Position numbers and translations under genes: made by a program. A stretch of DNA of 64,000 bases from positions 62,001-126,000 of the forward strand of contig NZ_WPIN01000006.1 of NCBI RefSeq assembly GCF_009754945.1, read 5' to 3'. Under the pieces are notes generated by a model. That model did not search any database and was not told the DNA's origin. It saw nothing but the letters and a program-made list of their open reading frames with translations. This stretch comes from Spirosoma arboris (GTDB lineage: Bacteria > Bacteroidota > Bacteroidia > Cytophagales > Spirosomataceae). The number at the start of each line of letters is the position of its first letter. Positions within the stretch are counted from its first letter, which is position 1. Below are positions 1 through 7,697 of this stretch, in pieces.

Positions 1-1368
1 ACCATTGTAGGCATCTCCTAACTGAGCATCGATTTGTTTTTTAAGATCACTATTTGAGGTTGCAGCCAGGAGTTTACGACTCTCTTCAAGCGCATCGACG
101 GCTTGTTGGTATTTTCGCTTAAACAGATTGGCCGAGCCATTGGAATACCAGAATAACCCTTGCGTAGGAAACACTTCAAGGGCTTTTTCGGAATGCGCCA
201 GCAAACTATCTACCTGATTCAATTCGCCATCCAATTGCAACAAAGCTCCCCACACTTCATAAACAGAGCCATCGAGCCGAGCGGCTTTGGCATAGGCATC
301 GCGAGCCTCTGCTTTTTTGCCCTGCTGCATCAGCAAATCGGCCAACATAATCTGCGTCTTTGGGTCGTTAGGGGAGGTTTTGGCTAAGTTCTGCGCCATA
401 CCCAATGCATCCTGACGAGCGGTTGAATTTTCGCCAGTCATACCCACATAACTCGACAAAATCCGTGCTTTCAGCCCCGCTTCAAGATTTGGGTTGGCTA
501 GCACCTGATTCAATTCTTTCGTTACTCGATCCATGTCGCCCTTCTTGCGATAGATATCGGCTAGCAATACGTGGGCCTGGGGGAGATCGGAGCTCAGCTT
601 AAGGGCGCGGTCAATCCAGCTAATGGCCTGATCAGACCGATCGTTTGCAATTAGTAATTCGGCTCCTTCGAGTAGATAATCAGGTTCTGACGGCTCCGAA
701 GCCACTAATTTTTCGGCTTCTTCAACCGCCTTGTCAACTTTGTTCTGCTTTAAATAAATCCGCTGTTTCTGCCGAATGATTTCCTCATTCAAACCCAATT
801 CACGCTCTACTTTATTATATGTATCAAGAGCTTTGTCAGGCTTATCGTTGAACAAATAGATCGCAGCAAGCTCGACACCGTACTCCGCATTTTCCGCGCT
901 TTTTTTCAGGAGTTTTTCGTAGAGGTCCTCCGCTTCTGTATAGCGTTTTTGCTTGACGTACAGTTCTGCCAATAGGAGGGAGTAAAACTTGTTTTGATTA
1001 TCTAAGGCATACGCTTTCGTTGCGTACGGGATTGCTTCGGCAATTTTTCCGGTCTTTAGCAATGCATTGGCGGTAGAATACTGAGCAGCCGCATTATTCG
1101 GATCTTTCTGAAGGACTTTGCTGAACTGGGCAATAGCCTTTGTAGGCTCGTCGGTCATCAGGTAACGAATACCTTCCGTAAACTGGGTTTCGGCTTCTAT
1201 GCGGGTAGTGGTTGTCGACGCAGCCTTGGCCAGCGTAGTGTCGGGGCCTGCTTTTTCGCGTCGACGCTGCGCTGAGGCTGGGGCCAGTGTGGCCCAAATA
1301 ACCAACAGGAGACTAGCAATCCATCCAATCAGGAGCCGGTTAGAGGAAAATTTGTATAACGTTTTCAT
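1..1368 (-). CDS. TPR-repeat periplasmic protein (3' end outside window)
   Basis: Read from an ATG at 1368 towards position 1, an open frame of about 456 codons continues past the window edge, so the C-terminus is missing. Residues 1-33 form a signal peptide ending ASA before a QRRR run. The rest is a chain of degenerate tetratricopeptide helices with typical A/G-x-x-Y and final-alanine spacing, such as EAIPYATKAYALD and EARDAYAKAARLD. TPR solenoids are protein-binding scaffolds; in Bacteroidota exported ones often serve envelope assembly or secretion. No catalytic motif is visible, so the partner cannot be named. Confidence 0.85.
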   Translation of the reverse strand, partial: MKTLYKFSSNRLLIGWIASLLLVIWATLAPASAQRRREKAGPDTTLAKAASTTTTRIEAETQFTEGIRYLMTDEPTKAIAQFSKVLQKDPNNAAAQYSTANALLKTGKIAEAIPYATKAYALDNQNKFYSLLLAELYVKQKRYTEAEDLYEKLLKKSAENAEYGVELAAIYLFNDKPDKALDTYNKVERELGLNEEIIRQKQRIYLKQNKVDKAVEEAEKLVASEPSEPDYLLEGAELLIANDRSDQAISWIDRALKLSSDLPQAHVLLADIYRKKGDMDRVTKELNQVLANPNLEAGLKARILSSYVGMTGENSTARQDALGMAQNLAKTSPNDPKTQIMLADLLMQQGKKAEARDAYAKAARLDGSVYEVWGALLQLDGELNQVDSLLAHSEKALEVFPTQGLFWYSNGSANLFKRKYQQAVDALEESRKLLAATSNSDLKKQIDAQLGDAYNG

Positions 1369-1691
1369 GCTGGTCTGCGAATAGACGAACTTACTTACCA
1401 AAACGCGCTCTACTCCGTTCTATTGCGGCTTTAGTTTAAGTAAGCTCCTTAGACAAAGGTAGTTCAAAATGACGGAATGATTTGCATAGGGTGTGGAGCA
1501 TAGGCGAGGCTGTAAGAAAGGGCTTTTCTGATGCGCTGCTCCTTGCTCTATATTTCCTGCAAATACTTTGCCTTAATCCGACAACACGGCTAAATAGGGT
1601 AGAAGGATGTCTTGGGCGATCGAGAACTTTTCGAGGGTGCAGGAGTTATCAATCAGATAGTAGTACTGCTATAAACTCAAATTTTGTACAC

Positions 1692-2105
1692 ATGGAAACT
1701 CTGTATACTGCCACCGTCAGTAATGTCGGCGGGCGCGAAGGTGATGTAAAATCACTCGATGGTATTTTAGAATTGGATATTAAACGGCCGGTTGAGATGC
1801 ATGGCGAAGGCGGAGCGCCGAACCCCGAAATGCTATTTGCGGCTGCTTACAGCTCTTGTTATAATGGGGCATTGATGGCCGTAGCCGAACGCCGGAAAGT
1901 TATCCTGCCCGAACATGCCGTAGAGGTCAGCATTTCGCTGAACAAGGATGGCAATAATATGTTTCTGTCGGGAAAAATTACGGTGAAAGCACCGGGAATG
2001 GATCACGACCAACTACAACAACTAGCCGAATCGGCCCATATTGTTTGCCCGTACTCGAAAGCAGTAAAGGGCAATATGGATATGAAAATTGAGGTGCTTG
2101 TGTAA
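1692..2105 (+). CDS. Ohr/OsmC family organic hydroperoxide reductase
   Basis: This 137-residue protein matches the length and layout of Ohr thiol peroxidases, which reduce organic hydroperoxides in the cytoplasm. The two redox cysteines are visible: Cys56 in SSCYNGA and Cys119 in the VCPYSKA motif. Arg15 and Glu46 (NPEMLFAAAYSSC) fit the residues that position the peroxidatic cysteine. The frame is open further upstream to a TTG at 1482, but the added 70 residues have no family resemblance and METLYTATV is a typical Ohr start, so the ATG at 1692 is chosen. It converges with the Dabb gene across a palindrome. Ohr against OsmC is decided by length and motif only. Confidence 0.9.
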   Translation: METLYTATVSNVGGREGDVKSLDGILELDIKRPVEMHGEGGAPNPEMLFAAAYSSCYNGALMAVAERRKVILPEHAVEVSISLNKDGNNMFLSGKITVKAPGMDHDQLQQLAESAHIVCPYSKAVKGNMDMKIEVLV

Positions 2106-2111
2106 AGGCGC

Positions 2112-2162
2112 GGGGCAAGGTGCACGGAGCAGGGTGAAACCGCGCCCCATGCACCTTGCCCC
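2112..2162. terminator. Palindrome between convergent genes, likely bidirectional terminator
   Basis: Arms 2112-2124 and 2150-2162 are 13-base perfect inverted complements (GGGGCAAGGTGCA and its reverse complement) around a 25-base loop. The loop carries CGCGCCCC, which could pair alternatively with the left flank. There is no T-run, but the site lies exactly between the ends of the Ohr and Dabb genes. Confidence 0.6.
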
Positions 2163-2169
2163 ATGCTAA

Positions 2170-2469
2170 CTAACCTACCGCATCATAAATCTGCACACGC
2201 TGCCAGAGATGTGCGCATTTGTCGACAAATGCAAGATGAACAGGATGCTCCTGATAAACGTCATGAGCGGCTTTGTCGGCAAAAATCAGCGTTAGTGCAA
2301 AATCGTAGGTATGGTCAATAACCGGGCGACGCGTTTCGGCGGGTGTGCCTATGTAAACGGTTGAGATTTCGGTTACTGCTTTCAGCGATTCGAGACCAGC
2401 ACGAAGTGCCGTATGATCGTCCTGGCTCTCAGGATGGTGAAGCCAGAAAAAAACGGTATGAACAAACAT
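2170..2469 (-). CDS. Dabb (stress-responsive A/B barrel) domain protein
   Basis: This is a 99-residue single-domain protein. It starts MFVHTVFFWL, has a central HTYDFALTLIFADKAAHDVYQEHPVHLAFV stretch (shown here only as a guide to its middle) and ends near WQRVQIYDAVG, the usual pattern of dimeric alpha/beta-barrel Dabb proteins. The family spans several enzymatic and stress roles, so no substrate can be given. The frame is open to 2544, but the ATG at 2469 matches the family N-terminus and avoids overlapping the upstream regulator. It lies just downstream of the XRE gene on the same strand and may be cotranscribed. Confidence 0.8.
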   Translation of the reverse strand: MFVHTVFFWLHHPESQDDHTALRAGLESLKAVTEISTVYIGTPAETRRPVIDHTYDFALTLIFADKAAHDVYQEHPVHLAFVDKCAHLWQRVQIYDAVG

Positions 2470-2543
2470 AATATCGGTTGACAGGGCTTTTAAAATTGAG
2501 CCGTAAAAGTAAGAATACTTTCTGGTAAGCCTAAAAAAGGCCA

Positions 2544-2819
2544 CTAGATCGCATCCCCTCTTCCCAGTAATTTCTCGGCAAAATGCTCATCGGCCATCAG
2601 TTTCCGAATAATATCCAGATCACTTTCGCTCAGTAGGTCACCAAGACTTAGCTGGTACAAATTGGCAAGCTCCTCTAACTTATTAATAGGCGGTTGAGTT
2701 TGTCCACTCTCCCATTTGCAGTAAGCAGGCTGGGTCATGCCGATATTAAATGCGATGTATTCCTGGGAATACCCAAACAACTGACGTAGCCGGCGAAGCT
2801 TTTCCGATAATACTGGCAT
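2544..2819 (-). CDS. XRE-family helix-turn-helix regulator
   Basis: This 91-residue protein has an N-terminal HTH_3 domain. Residues 4-58 contain LRQLFGYSQEYIAFNIGMTQPAYCKWE, in which the recognition helix (TQPAYCKWESG) and the following PPINKLEELANLY are typical of Cro/C1-type DNA-binding proteins. A short acidic tail (about residues 60-91) has no recognised domain. It is probably a cytoplasmic transcriptional regulator. It is divergent from the GG-leader peptide gene across a 346-base intergenic region, so it could control that gene, but no operator was identified for it. Confidence 0.88.
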   Translation of the reverse strand: MPVLSEKLRRLRQLFGYSQEYIAFNIGMTQPAYCKWESGQTQPPINKLEELANLYQLSLGDLLSESDLDIIRKLMADEHFAEKLLGRGDAI

Positions 2820-3165
2820 AGTTCACTAATTTATAAATCAAATTTATAGTAAACAATAACGATCTTATCATAAGCTACGGTACTCTAATTGTGATCGATT
2901 AGTAAACTTACGACTATTTATATAAGTTTTAGATTTACTTTTTATTCGGCAATTCTTTGAAAAGTCCTGCGCTAGTCCGGTTATTAGATTATAACTGATA
3001 GCTATATTTTTATAAAAGGCGGTTATCAGGTCGAGCCTGGGTGTCCCCCACCTTTGTCATAAGCAAACGGCAGTGAGTTTGTCGACTTCTAAAACGAACC
3101 AATTTGCCTTTGTAAAGCGCTTGCCGAAAAGCTTATAGAGTAGGCATTATTAAACTTATATCGTT
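2820..3165. promoter_or_regulatory. AT-rich regulatory region between XRE gene and peptide gene
   Basis: No gene is seen in these 346 bases. There is a -7-like CACCTTTG at 3049-3056, about 110 bases before the peptide start, with no clear -33 TTTG in front. Two near-identical ten-base direct repeats, CGGTTATTAG at 2978 and CGGTTATCAG at 3020, lie 42 bases apart, with an inverted partial copy (ATAACTG) at 2991-2997. This could be an activator-dependent promoter. Confidence 0.4.
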
Positions 3166-3384
3166 ATGAACACCTTAGATTTTGCTACCCTCGGCGTTGA
3201 GGAGCTAACCAATCAGGAAATGATCAACAATCACGGTGGTGGTGACAGCAGTTTGATCGCTATTGGCTCAATAACCGTTGGAAATTTGCTCGATGTGAAT
3301 GCTGTTGCCCTTCTCAACGGAAACTTGTTCTGTGGCAATAGTACCGATCTAAATGCGAATGTTAACCTCAAAGTATGGTTATAA
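3166..3384 (+). CDS. Small GG-leader peptide precursor, putative secreted peptide
   Basis: A 72-residue peptide. Residues 1-25 look like a double-glycine leader: acidic and hydrophilic, with ELTNQEMINNHGG ending at Gly24-Gly25, the type cut by C39 peptidases. Bacteroidota leaders of the form LxxxExxxxxGG are known for exported peptides. The putative core of about 46 residues is rich in Gly, Asn, Leu and Val, carries one cysteine (Cys56 in LFCGNS) and is largely uncharged. It is followed by an HlyD adaptor and a C39-peptidase ABC exporter, which strongly suggests it is their cargo. Whether it is a bacteriocin, a signal or a surface structural peptide cannot be told. I recognise no known family. 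Confidence 0.7.
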   Translation: MNTLDFATLGVEELTNQEMINNHGGGDSSLIAIGSITVGNLLDVNAVALLNGNLFCGNSTDLNANVNLKVWL

Positions 3385-3458
3385 TCGGTTTGTTAATAGG
3401 CAGCTGGAATAGACTTGCAAAGCAAGTAGACTAGAATAGGTTGGAGTAGAATAAGTGC

Positions 3459-3528
3459 CAGGGATTTCGCTCATAGAAACAGAAAGCCATTTCATTATTT
3501 CTGTATCGGGGCCGAGTCCCTGTTTTTT
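3459..3528 (+). terminator. Hairpin plus T-run between peptide and exporter genes
   Basis: CAGGGA at 3459-3464 pairs with TCCCTG at 3517-3522, followed at once by six Ts (3523-3528). An inner stem is formed by ACAGAAA (3479-3485) and TTTCTGT (3498-3504). This is a terminator-like or attenuator structure about 75 bases after the peptide stop and 40 bases before hlyD. It would let the peptide mRNA outnumber the transporter mRNA. Confidence 0.6.
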
Positions 3529-3567
3529 GCTATACGCATATACCAAGTCAGTATACTCAACGCAACT

Positions 3568-4755
3568 ATGAACGAATCCGAATTCTCGTATGGCCTAGTC
3601 ACCTACTTGCCCAGGGTTAGTGTGCGGAGCCAGATTATTTACACAACGGTGCTGAGCGTTGTTCTACTTACGTTGCTAGCGCTACCGTTTATTTATGTCG
3701 ATGTGTCGGTGCAGGCGAATGGGTTAGTTCGACCTGTTTCGGAGCGTAGTGAAGTGAAAGCGACAGCTGGGGCAGTAGTCGAAAAAGTGATGGTGCAGGA
3801 ATGGCAGCCCGTTAAAAAAGGGCAGCCGCTTTTTCAACTTCGGTCAGACGCGCTGGATAATCGAAAGCAGTTGATCGACAAGCAGATTGCCGAGAAAGCT
3901 TCTTTTGTGCGCGATCTGGAGTTGCTGACTACGAAGTCCTGGAAAGCGGTAAGTGGATTGGCAGCTCCTCTTTATCGGCAGGAGTATAACCAGTTTCGAG
4001 CAGTGGCAGAAGAAAACTGGAGTTTACAGGAAAAACGTAGACGGGAGTACCAGACGGCTCAGTTGCTATACTCGCAAAAAGCAATTGCACGACTCGAATA
4101 TGAAGATGCGCTTTATGCCCATAAAGCCGCTCTGGCCCGCTATAATACACTCGTTGAGCAGCAACGTAGCGACTGGCAGACAGACCTGACGCAGATTCGG
4201 CGCGATTTGGCCAACCTTGAATCCGACGCGAAACAACTTGGCGAAGAGCAGGAGTTGTATGTACTGAAAGCCCCTGTAGGTGGAACTGCCAGTCAGTTAG
4301 CCGGACGATATGCCGGTAGTTATGTCCAGCCGGGCGATGTACTGGCCGTTGTTTCTCCAGACTCCACGCTAATTGCTGAAGCCTACGTTCCCTCGAAAGA
4401 CATTGGTTTACTAAAGCCAGGTCAGTCGGTACGGTTACAGGTCGATGCCTTTAATTATAATCAGTGGGGACTGCTTACCGGCCACGTTATAGATATCGCG
4501 AATGATTTTACAACAGCGAATGGAGAGCCTGTTTTCAAAGTTCGGTGCCAGTTAGATAAATCGTACCTGAGCTTGCAAAACGGCTATCAGGGTCGATTGA
4601 AAAAAGGAATGATCGTGCAGACCCGCTTTCAAGTAGCCAGACGCTCGTTGTTCCAGTTGCTTTACGACAAAGCCGACGACTGGCTAAATCCGGCCATTAG
4701 TAGCCCCAAAACGGCTACCCAAACCTCGCCGAAGGAGGGCGGTAGCAAAATATGA
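3568..4755 (+). CDS. HlyD-family periplasmic adaptor of peptide exporter
   Basis: This 395-residue protein has one N-terminal membrane segment (about residues 22-46) and then a membrane-fusion-protein body. A first half-lipoyl segment has SEVKATAGAVVEKVMVQEWQ-type sequence, a long coiled-coil hairpin follows (about 95-225), and the second half-lipoyl segment (APVGGTASQLAG, AGSYVQPGDVLAVVSP) leads into a C-terminal beta domain. Such adaptors link an inner-membrane ABC exporter to an outer-membrane channel. Its stop overlaps the start of the ABC gene in an ATGA arrangement, so the two are translationally coupled. No TolC-like channel gene is nearby, so that partner must be encoded elsewhere. 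Confidence 0.9.
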   Translation: MNESEFSYGLVTYLPRVSVRSQIIYTTVLSVVLLTLLALPFIYVDVSVQANGLVRPVSERSEVKATAGAVVEKVMVQEWQPVKKGQPLFQLRSDALDNRKQLIDKQIAEKASFVRDLELLTTKSWKAVSGLAAPLYRQEYNQFRAVAEENWSLQEKRRREYQTAQLLYSQKAIARLEYEDALYAHKAALARYNTLVEQQRSDWQTDLTQIRRDLANLESDAKQLGEEQELYVLKAPVGGTASQLAGRYAGSYVQPGDVLAVVSPDSTLIAEAYVPSKDIGLLKPGQSVRLQVDAFNYNQWGLLTGHVIDIANDFTTANGEPVFKVRCQLDKSYLSLQNGYQGRLKKGMIVQTRFQVARRSLFQLLYDKADDWLNPAISSPKTATQTSPKEGGSKI

Positions 4756-6908
4756 ACGGGACAAAAATTAAGCAACGAGATATTACCGACTGCGGAGCTG
4801 CTTGTCTGGCGTCGGTAGCGGCTTATTATAACTTACTGTTGCCGGTTGCCCGCATTCGACAGTTAGCCGCCACCGACCAGAAAGGCACTACGATGTTAGG
4901 CATGGTCGAGGCTGCGCAGAAGTTGGGCTTTCAGGCGAAAGGGGTAAAGGCACCGTTCGAGAGCTTGTCGAAAATCCCTCAGCCGACTATCGCCCACGTG
5001 ACCGTTCGAAACAGTCAGTTGCAGCACTACGTAGTTATTTATGGTAGTACGCTCCAGCAGATTACGGTCATGGACCCTGCTGATGGGAAAATGCACCATC
5101 TTTCTCCTGATGATTTCAAGGCAGTCTGGACGGGGTTATTGGTTTTGCTGGTGCCCGATGAGACCTTCAAGGTTGGTAATCAGAAAGTGCCCATTTTACA
5201 ACGGTTCTGGCAATTGATACAACCCCATCGGTCTGTTCTAATACAGGCGCTGTTCGGTGCTCTGATCTACACGATTCTGGGGCTGTCATCAGCTATTTAT
5301 ATCCAGAAAATCGTCGATAATGTACTGGTAAATGGCAATCGGAATCTACTGAATCTGCTCAGTGTTGTTATGATTGGATTGCTGGTATTACAGATTTTTA
5401 TCAATGCCACCAAGAGCTTTTTCAACCTGAAAACCGGCCAGCGGATTGATGCCGCCCTGATTTTGGGTTATTATAAACACCTCATGACTCTGCCGCAATC
5501 ATTTTTTGACACAATGCGCGTGGGTGAGGTGATTTCCCGTGTCAACGATGCGGTTAAAATCCGGGCATTTGTCAACGATATTGCCCTAGGCTTGCTAGTA
5601 AACGTCCTGATTGTATTTTTCTCGTTTGGGCTGATGTTTACTTATTACTGGAAACTCGCCCTGATCCTGATTCTTGTTGTACCGCTTTATGCTGCTATTT
5701 ACTGGGCCATGAACCGGTTCAACCAGCAATATCAGCGAAAGCTAATGGAGAACTCCGCCGATTTGGAAGCCCAGTTGGTTGAATCGCTGAATGCCATGCC
5801 AACGATTAAGCGGTTCGGGCTGGAACAGTTTGCCAGTCAGAAAACCGAAACTCGCTTCGTTGCCCTGTTGCAAACGATTTTTCAAACAGGTAGTGCGGGT
5901 ATCTTCGCGGGTAATGCATCGGAATTTGTGACACGACTATTCACAATTATTCTACTCTGGGCAGGCGCTGGATACGTACTCCAGAATGACCTGACACCGG
6001 GCGGACTCCTGTCATTTTACGCACTGATCGGCTATTTCACGGGACCAGCCGCCAGCCTTATCGGGTCAAACCGGAGCATTCAGGAAGCGTTTATTGCTGC
6101 TGACCGTTTGTTTGAAATTATGGACCTGGACCGCGAATCGAATGAGAACAAAGTGCAGCTACAACCTGCCATGGTTGGGACAATTCGGTTCCAGAACGTG
6201 ACTTTCCGCTATGGCACCCGCGCCACTGTTTTCGATAATCTGGTCTTAACAATACCGAAGGGAAAAATTACGGCTGTCGTAGGCGAAAGCGGATCGGGGA
6301 AATCTACGCTGATGTCGTTGGTGCAGGGGCTATATCCCTTGCAGAGTGGCAGCATTTTCATTGGTGATTACGACATAAAACATCTTCACCCAGACAGTCT
6401 GCGTCAGGTAGTAAGTGTAGTGCCACAGAAGATTGATCTGTTTGCGGGAAATGTGATCGACAATATTGCCATCGGTGACGATGAGCCCAATATGCAACGT
6501 CTTCTGGCTATTTGTGATCAGCTCGGCATTACCGATTTTATCGAACGAATGCCCAACGGATTTAACACTTACTTAGGTGAAAACGGAGCAACACTTTCGG
6601 GCGGACAAAAACAACGCTTAGCCATTGCTCGTGCACTCTATCGCCAACCCGAAGTCCTGATTCTGGATGAGGCCACGTCGGCGTTGGATTCATTATCGGA
6701 GCAGTTTGTGCAACGGACGGTGCAACAGATGCGAAAAGATGGCAAAACAATTATCATTATTGCCCACCGACTCAGCACCGTTCGAAATGCCGATAAAATT
6801 GTCGTGTTAGAGCAAGGGCGGGTCATTGAAGAGGGGCAACATGGCGATTTGCTGAAAAACGGGAAGGTCTATTCTCAATTCTGGCAGCAGCAAACCGAGG
6901 TAGTTTAA
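4752..6908 (+). CDS. Peptidase C39 domain-containing ABC exporter (PCAT)
   Basis: This 718-residue protein has three parts. Residues 1-135 are a C39 peptidase with an intact catalytic set: Cys14 (TDCGAAC), His92 (QHYVV) and Asp108 (MDPADG). Residues about 160-440 are a six-helix ABC transmembrane domain. Residues about 475-715 are the ATPase, with Walker A GESGSGKST near 511, signature LSGGQ near 615, Walker B VLILDEATSALD near 636 and the H-loop in IIIIAHRLST. PCATs cut double-glycine leaders and export the mature peptide through the inner membrane. The only visible candidate cargo is the 72-residue peptide at 3166. It converges with the LytTR regulator 13 bases away. Confidence 0.95.
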   Translation: MNGTKIKQRDITDCGAACLASVAAYYNLLLPVARIRQLAATDQKGTTMLGMVEAAQKLGFQAKGVKAPFESLSKIPQPTIAHVTVRNSQLQHYVVIYGSTLQQITVMDPADGKMHHLSPDDFKAVWTGLLVLLVPDETFKVGNQKVPILQRFWQLIQPHRSVLIQALFGALIYTILGLSSAIYIQKIVDNVLVNGNRNLLNLLSVVMIGLLVLQIFINATKSFFNLKTGQRIDAALILGYYKHLMTLPQSFFDTMRVGEVISRVNDAVKIRAFVNDIALGLLVNVLIVFFSFGLMFTYYWKLALILILVVPLYAAIYWAMNRFNQQYQRKLMENSADLEAQLVESLNAMPTIKRFGLEQFASQKTETRFVALLQTIFQTGSAGIFAGNASEFVTRLFTIILLWAGAGYVLQNDLTPGGLLSFYALIGYFTGPAASLIGSNRSIQEAFIAADRLFEIMDLDRESNENKVQLQPAMVGTIRFQNVTFRYGTRATVFDNLVLTIPKGKITAVVGESGSGKSTLMSLVQGLYPLQSGSIFIGDYDIKHLHPDSLRQVVSVVPQKIDLFAGNVIDNIAIGDDEPNMQRLLAICDQLGITDFIERMPNGFNTYLGENGATLSGGQKQRLAIARALYRQPEVLILDEATSALDSLSEQFVQRTVQQMRKDGKTIIIIAHRLSTVRNADKIVVLEQGRVIEEGQHGDLLKNGKVYSQFWQQQTEVV

Positions 6909-6921
6909 GCGATGAATTCAG

Positions 6922-7677
6922 CTACTCCTCAATGAGTCGATAGAAGGCATCCCGGTACGTTTCGCCAATGGGAACAATAGCTTGAGAATGACCGGGATGA
7001 TTAATGTATATGCGATTCCGTTCGATGGATTCAATTCGGTTGAGGGCGACAATGTACGATTTGTGGACGCGAGCGAACTGATTGGCCGGTAGCTTTTCTT
7101 CCAGACTTTTCATGGTTTGAAGCGCCAGAATACGTTCGGTTGTCGTGTAAATGGATATATAATCTTTTAGGCCTTCGCAGTACAGAATATCGGTCAGGCC
7201 GACGCGCTGCAAACGATATTCTGTCTTAACGAAAATGAAGTCTTTGGGCGGGGTTTCCGTCGGGTTGCTTACCTCCTGATTTGGCACTGAAGTAGTGACA
7301 GTCGGAGTGGTTTGAATTGGCGGAAATAATTTTTGCACGGCCTTATAAAAACGCTCGAAAGAAACTGGTTTGAGCAGATAATCGACCACATTATGCTCGT
7401 ATCCTTCCAGTGCATAGGTTGAGTAAGCGGTGGTTAAAATAACCCGGCATTTGTGGTCGCTTACTGCCCGTTCTACCAGTTTTAGAAACTGCATGCCGGT
7501 GAGTTCGGGCATCTGGATATCCAGAAACACAAGGTCTACTTCGCCCCGTTGTACTCGGGTCAACGCGTCGATTGGGCTGGTTGTGGCCCCCACCAATTCC
7601 AGGAAAGGTACTTTACGGATATAATCGCTCAAAATGGCATGAGCGAGGGGTTCGTCGTCAACAATCAGGCAGCGCAT
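6922..7677 (-). CDS. LytTR-family response regulator
   Basis: This 251-residue two-domain protein has an N-terminal receiver (residues 1-120) with phospho-acceptor Asp53 (LVFLDIQMPELTG), the acidic pair in CLIVDDEP, the Thr/Ser switch in TTAYST and a conserved lysine in LLKPVSF. After a proline- and threonine-rich linker comes a C-terminal LytTR DNA-binding domain (about 150-250) with the typical FARVHKSYIVALN. It should be phosphorylated by the kinase directly upstream, 20 bases away on the same strand. LytTR domains usually bind pairs of short boxes one or two helical turns apart; candidate boxes lie upstream of the kinase. Confidence 0.95.
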   Translation of the reverse strand: MRCLIVDDEPLAHAILSDYIRKVPFLELVGATTSPIDALTRVQRGEVDLVFLDIQMPELTGMQFLKLVERAVSDHKCRVILTTAYSTYALEGYEHNVVDYLLKPVSFERFYKAVQKLFPPIQTTPTVTTSVPNQEVSNPTETPPKDFIFVKTEYRLQRVGLTDILYCEGLKDYISIYTTTERILALQTMKSLEEKLPANQFARVHKSYIVALNRIESIERNRIYINHPGHSQAIVPIGETYRDAFYRLIEE

Positions 7678-7697
7678 AGGTGTATTGGAGAGGCAAC

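Noticed and set aside
1482..1691. Upstream extension of the Ohr frame from a TTG
   Set aside because: The 70 extra residues have no family match, the start is TTG, and the ATG at 1692 gives the normal Ohr length and N-terminus.
2112..2162. Palindromes taken as insertion sequence ends or CRISPR repeats
   Set aside because: No transposase, target-site duplication or regular repeat-spacer array is seen; each palindrome is unique in the window and most sit at gene ends.
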